Below are positions 37,697-47,844 of a stretch of 64,000 bases of DNA, piece by piece. The position numbers were made by a program, and so were the translations under genes. This stretch comes from Datnioides undecimradiatus (lineage: Eukaryota; Chordata; Actinopteri; Lobotiformes; Datnioididae), in contig WARS01000043.1 of assembly GCA_008933995.1 (NCBI GenBank), positions 6,449,477 through 6,513,476 on the forward strand, in the 5' to 3' direction. The notes beneath the pieces are model-generated. The model had not been told where the DNA came from and did not search any database. It saw only the letters and a program-made list of their open reading frames with translations. Numbering within the stretch: position 1 is the stretch's first letter; each line of letters starts with the position of its first letter.

Positions 37697-39119
37697 GGTC
37701 TCCAGGGCTGGTGTCAGCAGCTGCAGGTGGAGCAGCTCCTCCTGCTCTGACTGATGGAGCTTCACTGACCTCTGCTGGTGGGATGATGTCACTGCAGCAG
37801 AGACAGAGACTCGGAAACAGGATCAGAGAAGATGTTTGTTGAAATCAACAGGAAACAGAAACATTGTCAGAATCAGAATCGATCAGTCCTCCTGAAGCGA
37901 ACGTTAGAAACACAAATGTTACGTCTCAAATATGGAAATTAAAGATTAATTTGTCTCGCTTGAGTTTCAAATCATACAAAGGTGTGTTGAAGAGTATTAG
38001 AGTAAGAATTATCAAATATAATAATTATTAAAGTAGGTAAAGTATTGAAGTATTAGAGTATCAGTTACATATTTAAGGGTAATAAGTAATGAGTAATGGA
38101 TTACATGTTTGCTTCCTGACACTGAGCTCGACTGGTTTAATGCTTCAGACTTCAGCTGCTTCGCTTTCCTGTTTGAGTCGTTGGAGTTATTTATATTCTT
38201 TATGTTATTTATTTGGTTTTTGATGATCTGAGGTCAAATCATTTGATTTATTAAATGATCCGTGTTCTTATTTTTTATTTCCTGCCTCAAACAAAAACAA
38301 AGAAAATGATTTTTTGGCTTTTTGTCACATTTTATTTCAACCTGAACTGAACTTTTGTTTTAATTTATATGAAATAAAAAACCTGAATGTTACAGTAAAT
38401 GCACCTGTTACATGTAGAGTGAATGATTGAATCACGTACCTGCAACGTATCACTATAAATTATGAATAAATATTATAAGTTATGAATAAATGAGTGAATT
38501 TAACACATAAATCCTCACAATGTGTTATCTTTTTATAGTTTATTAAGATGAAATATGAGCAGAGGTGCATGAAAAATCTGTGTTTCCAGCCTTTAATCTC
38601 ACACTGGGGGGTTTTACATCAGAGAAACACTAAATTGAATAAATTTTAAGACTGAAACTGTCTGAGTTTCATGTTGTGTTCAGGCTGAAACTTCGTCTCT
38701 TATTAAAAGCTTTAAAGACGGCTCTTCACTGCTGGACTTTAATTCTAAGGAGGATAAATACTAAAGCTAATTATTATGATTATTATTTAATTTATCCGTT
38801 GTCTTCTTTAGTCGGGCTGAGGTGTAATAGTCTGTCCTGTGAGCTGCTCTGTGTTTCAGGTTTAACTCAGATCTGAACCCGGTGAAGCGTCCTGTCCTGA
38901 TCCAGTTGGACACAGATCTGAGGCCTGTTTGTCTAATCGAGGTTTCCTGAGTCAAAGTTTGAGCTGAGGTGCTTTTAGGATCCAAAGACAAACTGTGTAA
39001 AAATGTAAATCTCATCTCGTCTGCCGTGACTTTTCTTCCCGGGTGCGTCTCGCGGCCGTGGACTCGCAGATGAATGTGGGAGTTACGGCGGAGGTCGGTG
39101 CTCAACAAAGTGGCACAAT
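37697..39119. other. No gene seen
   Basis: AT-rich anonymous DNA. A 113-codon minus frame at 38767-39108 shows no domain. Confidence 0.45.
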
Positions 39120-39470
39120 TTAATTTGTGTGGCAGGAAGCGCTGCGGCTGCGATAGACTCAGTAATGAAACCTCTCAGCTTTAAGTTCTGTCTACTTTAT
39201 ATTCACAAAGAGAAACGAGCGAGGCAGCCATTGTGGAGACATGCAAATACACTGATCTCTTTAATACGGCCTTCACCCAATTGGACGCCGACTTTGACAA
39301 GCAGAACAAATGCCCCGCGAGCACAAACACGCGCAGGTCAGGAGGAGCGACGCTGATGGCCGAGGCGCAATTCAACTTTCTTTATCCTCTTTGCAACGCC
39401 GGCAGTCACATTCTGCCTGTTCGCTTACTGTTAAATTAGTCATCTGAGATTAGAGACGGCTTAAGGAAGA
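39120..39470. promoter_or_regulatory. Strong enhancer-like island with Sox and Oct sites
   Basis: Dense non-repetitive sequence with CATTGT (Sox, 39229-39234) six bases before ATGCAAAT (octamer, 39241-39248), an ATTTAATTTG word, and TTAAATTAGTCATCTGAGAT at the end. Stop codons interrupt all longer frames and no splice context fits, so it is not an exon. The tmed9-like gene begins 1 kb to the right, but enhancers of this kind often act over distance on developmental genes. Confidence 0.45.
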
Positions 39471-40319
39471 AAGTTTCCCTCTAAAGTTGATAAAGCTCCG
39501 CAACTCCATGTGCGCTGAACGCACGCGGGGACAAAACGTGGCCAGGAGTCAGTGAGACTGTGCTGCAGAGCCTCCACACGGCCTCACGGCTCCTCTGACA
39601 CCCGCTCTCCTTGCTGCTGCGATTGATAATTAGCTAATTTCGTGTACGGATCACTGATTTGAAATGTTTTCCGTGTTTAAATCTTCTACAGACGACAACA
39701 CGGCGGCTCAGCGGCGCAGACACTTAAACAATCAAAACTCCCAGATCTTCATCAGGTGGAGGCTTCAGCTCACAGCTCACAGCCTGCTGACGACCCGGGG
39801 TCAGAGGAGGGCCCAACGAGGTTTCTGAGGCGGCAATTCATTCTCCAGTTGAGATATAGATAAGTCTGTGCACACAAACACTCACACAAGGTTACACACA
39901 TATATAGTAATGCATTTAGGAGTACAGTCACTCTATTGAACAGCATCTAAACCTGAGAATAAAAACAAATGTATGAATTTTAATTCTTTTAAACTATTAT
40001 TGTGAACAACTCAGTTTTTGTCTGTGAGGAAACTCATTTCAGGTCTCACCTGAGCTCAGGTCAGGTCTTTGTCTCATAATCAGCATTAATATAAAAACCC
40101 AGAATCAATCAAACGTACTGTTGGATGGCAACAGAGGGGAAAGAGTAACAGCAGTAACAGAATATTGTGTTGTTTTTTGTTGTGTAATGCATTTTAATGG
40201 TGTTGTTTTAAATTGTGCTTATGTTTATTTCTGTTGTTTTGACTCTGAATACTGTTTTATTGTTTAACAGCTGGTTAAACTTCCCTGTGCAGCTCCTTCA
40301 GTCCGTGTCTTTCTATGAA

Positions 40320-40460
40320 ACGTGTTTCACGCAGTGAGCTGCCGCTCCGGCCGCCTGCAGTTCCGCTGCCGGCCGCAGGGGGCGGTGACGCGTCTACAGG
40401 CTGATTTGTCAACCGAAGAAGAAGGATGAGCAGTAGAAGAAGACGCAGATCGCGTTGACG
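40320..40460 (+). promoter_or_regulatory. CpG-rich probable promoter/5'UTR of the tmed9-like gene
   Basis: A GC- and CpG-rich block lies directly upstream of the first ATG, in contrast with the AT-rich DNA on its left. It contains GGCCGCAGGGGGCGG at 40371-40385, which resembles both a GC box and a CTCF core (about 10 of 12 positions). No TATA box is visible, as is usual for housekeeping genes. The transcription start cannot be placed from sequence alone. Confidence 0.45.
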
Positions 40461-42476
40461 ATGATGAAGATGAAGTCGTGTGTGTTTACAGTTTTACTCC
40501 TCAATATTTTCTTTGACTCCGTCGCTTCTTTGTATTTTAACATCGCGGACTCAGACCGGAAATGCTTCATACAGGAAGTCCCGGATGACACGGTGGTTAT
40601 CGGTGAGTTTCTAGCGGGATGACACTTCCTGTTAGCATCAACTTTAGCCAAGTTAACTTTAGCTAAGCTAACTTTAGCTAACAGGCTAACCTGTTGGGGC
40701 CTCCGGAGGGGCAGCTGATCCACTGAGCTGTTGAGTTTCATCGTGAAGCAAATGTTTAATTTATTAATTTTAATGTAAAGCTTCAGTCCGAGAGGAACTC
40801 ATGAATGATCAGAACTGTCCGGACACAGCCGAGGATCTCAGTTACTGTCTGAGTCTCTTCCTGTTCTACATCATGTTTTACTGTAATTATATTTATTTTA
40901 TTTTTCAGTCCTGGTGAGGTCCGGTGTTTGCAGGAGAAACGGGGAAAAGCTTTAAAACGAAATCAAACGAGATGAAAGCGAATAAAAACAGGACTCGGCA
41001 GTTTCAGAATCAAACATCTGGTCCCTGTTATTGGAGGAAACACAGCCAATATTCATTTTATATTCATTTAATACCCTTTGTATAACTTAAGGTGCAAACC
41101 ATTGTATTAACGCAGCTGCCTGATACATGTGTCACATGACCGTTGGTCTCCGGTGATTCATGCCCTCCTGGCTGTGAGGAGCATTGCATCAATAAACTAT
41201 AGAGAAACTGACTCATGCAGATATTTTAATCAACAAAACTCTAAATGAGGCATGAAGAATAAAGTGATCTTTCAGTTTTATACTTATATTTATTCCACAT
41301 ATGTTTTTTATGTAATTCTGATGATGAAAGTCTGTTTTTGTGGTTTCTGGTTATGAACTGATGCAGTTCAAAGGAAACAAGCCTCAGACCGACCACCTTT
41401 AACAGAGGAGCAGATGTTCAAACTGAATACGCTGCAAAACACAGCTTTATTCATTATATCACATATGATAATCAACGTGATCATAACATGATAACATTAT
41501 AAAACAAACAGATCTCTTTTTATTTTAGTAACTTAAAGACTGATACGCCCGATTTAATCATGTTAAATCAACAGTTTCTACCATTTGTGTCCATCACAGG
41601 AGCTGCAGGACAGTAAGTGACTGGTAATCAGCTACAGCTGCAAGTGGTTCAGATACTAAACTGAGAAACTGAAGGACTTTATTTAAATAAGAGCAGAACG
41701 TGTTTACAAAAGAAAAGAAGCTAAGAAACAGTTTCCATCAGAAGAAGAAGCTGCAGGTCTTTAGTCCAAATTAAGACCCTCAGAGTTTCCTTTGGTCTGG
41801 ACCTGGACCCGGAGCCTGACGAGTTATGTTGCACTGATATCAGGACACAGTGTGGCTGTGTTTGCCTCTGCAGGTAACTTCCAGATTCAGCTGCCTGATA
41901 AACAGCAGGACGACCTCGGGATGTTTGTTGAAGCCAAAGGTCCCGATGACAAGGTTCGTCTGGATTGAACCGAACATTCAGCTGAATCATCTCTGAGTTT
42001 GACACTGAGCAGCTCGTGATTCATGACTCAGCAGGATTTCACTCTGTGTCCCCTCAGCTGGTTCTGTCTCAGCGACTCGGCTCGAAGGGAAGCTTCAAGT
42101 TCACGTCCCAGAAACCAGGAGGACACCAGATCTGCCTGCAGCCAGACTCCTCACAGCGCCCCCCGTCTGCAGGAGGCGTGCTGGTGAGAAGACTTGTTTT
42201 TGCTGTCCAGCGTTACGATACACGCACAATATGTGATGCTGCGAGCAAGGCGACTAGAGATCAGTCACTTTCCCTCCTTCTGAACTTCCTGTTGTGTGTG
42301 TGTGTGTCTGTGCAGATGGTTCACCTTGACATCAGAGTGGGCGAACGCACAAACAACTACACTGAACTCATCAGCAGGGACAAACTGACGGAGCTGCAGC
42401 TGAGAGTGCGACAGCTGAGCGAGCAGGTCCTGCAGATCCAGAAGGAGCAGAACTACCAGAGGGTCAGTCCCACGCT

Positions 42477-42512
<36 letters not shown>

Positions 42513-42698
42513 CATCAGACATAGCTGAAGCATAATCAGCCGCCATGTTTGAACCCTGTGCGTCTATTTGTTTCGCAGCTCAGAGAGAAACGTTTCCGTG
42601 ACGTCAACAACAACACCAGCATGTGGATCTTCTGGTGGCCCGTCGTCCGCTCGCTCTACGTGGTCGCCATCATCATCTGGGTGACCAACTCCTGGTAA
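40461..42698 (+). CDS. p24-family cargo receptor, divergent tmed9-like paralog without cytosolic tail
   Basis: Five coding exons: 40461-40602, 41874-41953, 42058-42183, 42316-42462 and 42579-42698, all with GT-AG borders, giving 204 residues. Order: signal peptide (residues 1-23, cleavage probably before LYFNI), GOLD domain with the two disulfide cysteines (KCFI and HQICL), coiled coil ([12 protein letters not shown] through [10 protein letters not shown]), one membrane span, stop. p24 proteins cycle between ER and Golgi as receptors in COPI/COPII vesicles. Splice phases match tmed9 at 47.8 kb exactly, and both signal peptides contain SCV and VLLLN, so I infer a tandem duplicate of tmed9. Odd points: exon 2 is 21 bases (7 codons) shorter than in tmed9, and the protein ends VTNSW just after the span, so the usual FF and KKxx tail is absent. 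NNT and NTS glycosylation sequons precede the span. The start is the first of two adjacent ATGs, in a CpG-rich 5' region. Family assignment is sure; orthology to a named TMED gene is not. Confidence 0.88.
42480..42511 (+). repeat. (GT)n microsatellite in intron 4 of the tmed9-like gene
   Basis: Sixteen GT units, 18 bases after the exon 4 donor. Confidence 0.95.
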
Positions 42699-43463
42699 CA
42701 CTTCCTGTTGTCTCGCTGACTGTGGGGGACTGATGTGTCCTGCTCCTCTCTGTTGTTCTGCTTCACTCGGTCAGACTTAAACAGCTGCTGATGACCTTTT
42801 TAATTCTGACGGAGAAGGTTTGACAGGAAACCCGGAGGGGCGACGTCGACCAAACTGATTTATCATTATATCACGAGTTTCAACATGTGGCAGCAATAAC
42901 TTCTGCTGATATAACCCATAAATGAACGTGTGAACTCTGATCAGTGGCAGCAGCTAATTTAAAGTGTCGAGTTTCTTTTAGACGCTCGTAGACGGTGATC
43001 GTCCTGAACCGCCTCAGTTAGTTGACAGCTGGGCAGCAGAGACGCTCTGTGAGACCCTCTGAGGCTGCTTTGACTCTGCAGTTTCTATATTTGAGGATCT
43101 TTTTCATTCACTTTTGATTTTAGGTGTGAGTTGTGACTTTTATGATGTTTTTATTAATGAAAACGTTTATTTCAGCTCAGATCTTATTTACAGAACTTCG
43201 TCCATCATATTAAAATGCCTTTGTCTCAGCGATGGCACAGTTTGTAGAAAACCAGCAGCAGAGAACATTCACAGGATATTCCAACATATTGACTTTATCT
43301 TATTTACTCTGTAATATGAAAATAGAGTGTGTATTTACAGGATGCTGCTCTGTTTCAGGTGATGTCATCGATCTTTCTGCGTCAGTAAACTTTGGACCTA
43401 CGAGGGAAAAGACAGCAAAAGGGACAAACTTTAATTCCAGATGAAGCAGAATAATTGAGGTGT
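42699..43463 (+). other. Probable 3'UTR of the tmed9-like gene
   Basis: No coding sequence. ATTAAA at 43209-43214 is a candidate poly(A) signal. No exon encoding a p24 tail (HLKSFF-like) is seen here. Confidence 0.4.
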
Positions 43464-43469
43464 TTTATT
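43464..43469 (-). terminator. Polyadenylation signal of tmem216
   Basis: AATAAA on the minus strand lies about 37 bases past the tmem216 stop codon. It is the first such signal after the gene and would leave a 3'UTR of roughly 60 bases. A longer alternative 3' end is possible. Confidence 0.5.
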
Positions 43470-43505
43470 GAAGCGAGAGCCCCCAAATCAGACGCCAGGA
43501 CGGGC

Positions 43506-46357
43506 TCACCTGGAGAAGGTGGATATGGAGAGGAGTCCGAGCAGGAACTCGAGGCCGTAGAAGCAGAGCAGGATGGCGTTGAGCAGGAACTCGAGGCGCA
43601 GCACGAACGTCTGCAGCAGCAGGTAGTAAACAGCGAGCGCCGCGCAGGGAAACAGGGTGAAGAGCGACACGCACGACACCAGAGAGCGCTCACACAGGTT
43701 CCCCTTCCAACCTGCACACAGCACACAGCACACAGCGCTGAGGTCATCACCGCTCTGTCACATGACCCTGTCACATGACTCTGTCAGCCTGTGACCACTC
43801 ACAGTCTGAACACTAACTGGCTACATTTGACCGCCTGTTCACACCAGACGCCGTTTCTGAAAACCTGGAGGAACCTGATCGTTTTCAGATGTAGCCAGCT
43901 GAGTGTCACATGATCTCTGAGGCCGTTTACTGTCCAGTCAGACACCACCTGCAGCTCTGAGCTCAGCAGATTTTAGGATTTCTGTCACATGTTGTTTGAT
44001 CCTCTGGCCTGAAATGTGGCATCACTTTGATTCAGTGTCTGAACTGAAGTGAAACGGTTCTGCTGCGGTCCAGTCGTTCTCCTCGCCCTCGCTGGGAAGC
44101 GTCACACAGCTGAGGAGAATCCAGACAGTAAAGGCACAAGCTGTATTTTTATTCCCTCCAAAAAGCCTTGGACCTTAAACCTGCAGCCTGAAGAATTCTC
44201 TCAGCACTTAATGATCACTCATTTTTAACTAACTACCAATAAACTGTAACGTGCGCTGCGTCACCTGCTGCTCTGCGCAGCTCTTCCTAAATGAAGTTAA
44301 CGCGTGACAACTGAACTCTGCGTCCGACTCCAGGCTCCACTGCAGTTCATGCACTGAACTGACTTCCATCCCATAATGACCAGTTGTCTTCAGCCCTGCA
44401 TGCATTTTGTTTGTTTTAACTTTAAATGTTCTTATTGTTGATTCATTCGTTTTTTTATTCCTGCAGCTCCTCAGTGTCAGAGCTCCAGGTGAGGAGCAGG
44501 AAACTGACTCACAACTTATCAAATCAGTGAAAAATGCAGCTGTCATCCACAAGGTGGCAGCAAAGAGCCAGACCTGTAGGCTAGTTCTGCTCATGTTCAT
44601 CCTGATGTTCTGCAGACCAGTTAGTGATAGTCACACAGAGCAGAGAGTGTTTCTGTTTCCACCTGTCTCAGCGTTTCTCACCGTAAAAGATCCTGAGAGT
44701 CTCCAGACCGAGGAAGAGCAGCAGCAGGACCACATCCAGAACCAGATTATCTGACGGGTAGGGGAGTAAAATCCCTGCGCACACACAAACAATTCATGTG
44801 TCAACACAGCCAAAGGTTTTTATGTTTAGCATGAAGTCAAGATGAAGGAGGAGGTTGTTTGTCCTGTTGGGACACACACACTGATTCCTCGCCTCCAAAG
44901 AGTTTGGGTTTCCAGGAGTGAAGCATTTCACTTATTTGGACTCTGTGACGACACCTGGAGCTGCAGTTTCATTCTCATATGCCAGACACACTTTACTGTG
45001 TCTGATGTGCCGAAGATTTGTATGAACGTATTCTGAGTACGATATATGCACTTTGTTTTCAAGCCTGTGCTTTTTGTTGATTCATTTAAATGAATAAAAG
45101 GTGAAATTGTGAATGTTTGAACTTGGTTTTTGTTGCAGATGTGCAGCTCTTTACAGAGCAAACCACGGATTCATGGAGAAAAGAATCAGCAGCTGCAGAA
45201 CGACTACAAGACAGACAGGAGTGATAGTACTCGAGTACTGCAGAGCTGAAGTATTGAAACAGAGGTCACATGACACACCATCAGCAGGATGCTGTCAGTC
45301 ATAAATACAGAAACCAGCTCCGTCTGATGACGTGTGACGGCAGCTTCTTACACACCTTTATAGATGAACATGAGGATCTCAGCCACGTAGAAGGCAGCAA
45401 AGTACCACCTGTTCAGGTAGAGGAGGACCTGCAGAGAGGTGGATGAGAGCTGGGGAAGAGCAAGTCAAGGACAACACACGCACACACTCAGCCTGAGCAG
45501 CAGGGTCAGTTTGATGTAAAGGATACGATTGGTTGGCTGCCTGCAGACAGAAAGAATGAAACAAACATGATCACTGCAGCAGTCTGGGGCGTTCAGACGA
45601 TCACGTGACTTTACTATAGTGACAGGATATTAAAACAGGAAAAGACATTTATGCAATATCACGAGTTTATGACACATTATATTTCATGAACACCTCGTAT
45701 GATCTGTGGCTTAATAGTGTCTTTTACTTTGTCATGTATGCTTTTAGTTTTTTTAGCTTTTGCTCTTCTTGCATATTGTTAAATAGTTTTAATCTCTGTC
45801 AAATCTTCCTTCATTATTCAGCTCATTCATTCTTTTTTATTACCGTGTGTGTGTTTGTGTTGTTTTGCACCGTGAAGCTCTTTGTGTTACATTTTGTTTG
45901 CTTTATAAATAAAAAGTCTGATTGACTAAAGTACAGGACAATAATAATGTATTATGTGCACCCAGCGCTGATTAGCAGTTTGAGGTGTGATAAAACATGT
46001 AACTTAAACAGCGTTGTTAGTAACGAGTTTTTGTACCAGTAACGAGTTTTTGTACCAGTAACGTTAGCAGAGGCTTTAACTGTCCGACAAGAACAAACTG
46101 TCGGTGTGATCCTCGGTTTTGCGATCGTAACCTCACATTAATATTAAATCCCGTTAGCTACATTTAACTTAGCTAACCTGCTAACGCTGCCTGAGTCCTG
46201 AGCTAACATCGGCTAACGGCTAAACCTTTTTGATTCTGTCACAGTTTCCTGGGAAGCGTCTGAATGGTAGAAACATTTATGCAAACTTTACTTACATGCC
46301 TTTGTGACATGTAACGAGCACAAAGGCACAAAGAATCTGAGACTTACCTGGCGCCAT
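43506..46357 (-). CDS. tmem216: Transmembrane protein 216, ciliary transition-zone tetraspan protein
   Basis: Read on the minus strand, three exons are clear: 45449-45356 (LSSTSLQVLLYLNRWYFAAF onward), 44774-44682 (ILLPYPSDNLVLDVV onward) and 43711-43506 (GWKGNLCERSL to the stop after STFSR). They match vertebrate TMEM216 closely, for example KGNLC, YYLLLQT and VLRLE, and make four hydrophobic spans. TMEM216 is part of the MKS/B9 complex at the transition zone of cilia; human mutations cause Joubert and Meckel syndromes. A first exon at 46357-46348 is proposed from ATGGCGCCAG followed by a strong GTAAGT donor (human also has MAP), but its phase does not fit the next exon, so a short linking exon is probably missed in the 0.9-kb intron. 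A polyadenylation signal at 43464-43469 would give a very short 3'UTR. The gene lies tail-to-tail with the tmed9-like gene and head-to-head with tmed9. Confidence 0.85.
46018..46062 (+). repeat. Short tandem duplication, 21-bp unit
   Basis: AGTAACGAGTTTTTGTACC occurs twice head to tail, then AGTAACG begins again. It lies in the proposed first intron of tmem216. Confidence 0.9.
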
Positions 46358-46434
46358 GTTTGATTGCCATGGAAACGGCTTGGGAAGGGAAGTGCATCTT
46401 CTTCGTGTTGAGTTAAAGCGTAGCTGAGACGTTG

Positions 46435-46448
46435 TTGCCCTCTAGTGG
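46435..46448 (-). promoter_or_regulatory. CTCF-like site at the tmem216 5' end
   Basis: Minus strand CCACTAGAGGGCAA, 13 of 14 positions, about 80 bases upstream of the proposed tmem216 ATG. Confidence 0.45.
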
Positions 46449-46682
46449 CTGCATGTAATACTACTACTATTACTACTGTTACCACTTGTCAGTGTATGAA
46501 CACTATGTTACAAGTAAAAATTCTAATTCTGTAGGAATACCCACTACAGATAAATAACGACAATACAGTTACATTATTAATCACTGACCTGACTACCATA
46601 TTTACCCAGGAAACATGATGGAGTAGAAGTACTTTTTGTTATTATAGTGTGTCTTTAGAATGTTTTTGGCATTTTTCCTACT

Positions 46683-46718
<36 letters not shown>

Positions 46719-47530
46719 CTTTATTAATCCCGAGGGAAATTCAGGTATCCAGCAGCAGTGTAAAATTGTAAAATTGTGCAAACACTTGCATGTATAAAAA
46801 ACTTCAGAAAATGGAGAAATGAAATAAAGTAAAAATAGACATAAAATTAAATAAAGTTAAATAAAGTTAAATAAAATAAGGTGGAGTAGGGTAAAGGAAA
46901 TTAAGAGTATATAAAGATACATACACATACACATACTTATAAATATGCATATACATGTACATATACCATATACATCTACATCTACATATATACACACACA
47001 CACACACACCAGCATATACACACATGCTCACAAACATATGGTGGGGCTGTGGTGAATGTTTGGTGGTGTCCATCATGAGCACAGTCCAGGACAGTCCTCA
47101 CTGGGAGGAGCTGAAGAGCCGTATGTCCTGCAGGACAAACGACTTCCTCAGCCTGTCAGTGGAGCAGGTCAGAGACAGCAGCTGCCACTGAATGTGCTCC
47201 TCTGCGTGGTGATGATGTCATGCAGAGGGTGATGGACATTGTCCAGGATGAGCAGAAGCTTGCTGAGGGTCCTTTTCTCTGCCACAGATGTAAGAGAGTC
47301 CAGCTCTGCAGCCACTACAGAGCCGGGCCTCCTCACCAGTTTGTCCAGCCGTGAAGCGTCCCTCTTCTTAATGCTTCCTCCCCAGCACACCACAGCACAG
47401 AAGAGGACACTCAGTGACAGTGACAGTGACAGTCTGGTAGAACATCTGCAGCAGCTTCTGGCAGATGTTAAAAGACCTCAGCCTTCTCAGGAAGTAGAGC
47501 TCCGTCCCTTCCTGTAGAGCACTTCTGTGT
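46683..47530 (-). mobile_element. 5'-truncated non-LTR retrotransposon (LINE), 3' end with (GATA)n tail
   Basis: The minus strand at 47393-47169 encodes VCWGGSIKKRDASRLDKLVR and later VAEKRTLSKLL and HPLHDII, the typical C-terminal end of the reverse-transcriptase polyprotein of fish LINEs. A further upstream piece (LDWSANTEVLYRKG) lies in another frame after a short GACAGT expansion. The 3' side contains the fish-LINE word CTTTATTAATCCC and ends in a (TATC)n array at 46683-46717. Only about 0.85 kb of the element is left, so it is a dead-on-arrival 5' truncation. It lies in the intergenic gap between tmem216 and tmed9. I place it in the L2/CR1/Rex-like group without firm clade assignment. 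Confidence 0.7.
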
Positions 47531-47731
47531 TAGCTGACCAGTCCAGTTTATTGTCTATTTGATAACGGCTGCAGGGAGGAACCAGGAAAGGCAGTGGAAG
47601 GATACAGTATCTTCAGTGGTACATTAGCTTTTTGTCTGGTTGTTCTGTTATTACCTTACAAAAAACAAACAAAACCAACCACATTTAATGCATGTTAATG
47701 CAACATCATGAAAAGGCCCAAAGTCCTAAGA

Positions 47732-47817
47732 ACTACAACACCCAGCATTCTCTCACAGCGCGCTGATTGGCCAGACTTCAGCGATGGTTTACGTGGCATT
47801 GCTGGGTCCGCGCATGC
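47732..47817 (+). promoter_or_regulatory. tmed9 core promoter with ZNF143, CCAAT and NRF1-like sites
   Basis: Within 115 bases upstream of the tmed9 ATG there are three recognisable housekeeping-promoter words. ACTACAACACCCAGCATTC at 47732-47750 fits the ZNF143/STAF consensus with few mismatches. TGATTGG at 47764-47770 is an inverted CCAAT box (NF-Y). GCGCATGC at 47810-47817 is an NRF1-like half. No TATA box is seen. The spacing and order suggest a real promoter rather than chance. Confidence 0.6.
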
Positions 47818-47844
47818 TCAGTCGAGCTCCCTCCCGGCAGGAAG

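Noticed and set aside
42681-43463. Hidden tail exon for the tmed9-like gene
   Set aside because: Searched by eye for an HLKxFF or KKxx-coding segment after an acceptor in the 3' region; none seen. RNA data could still overturn this.
43382-43774. 130-codon minus-strand frame and plus-strand frame 43455-43778
   Set aside because: Both are out-of-frame shadows of the last tmem216 exon.
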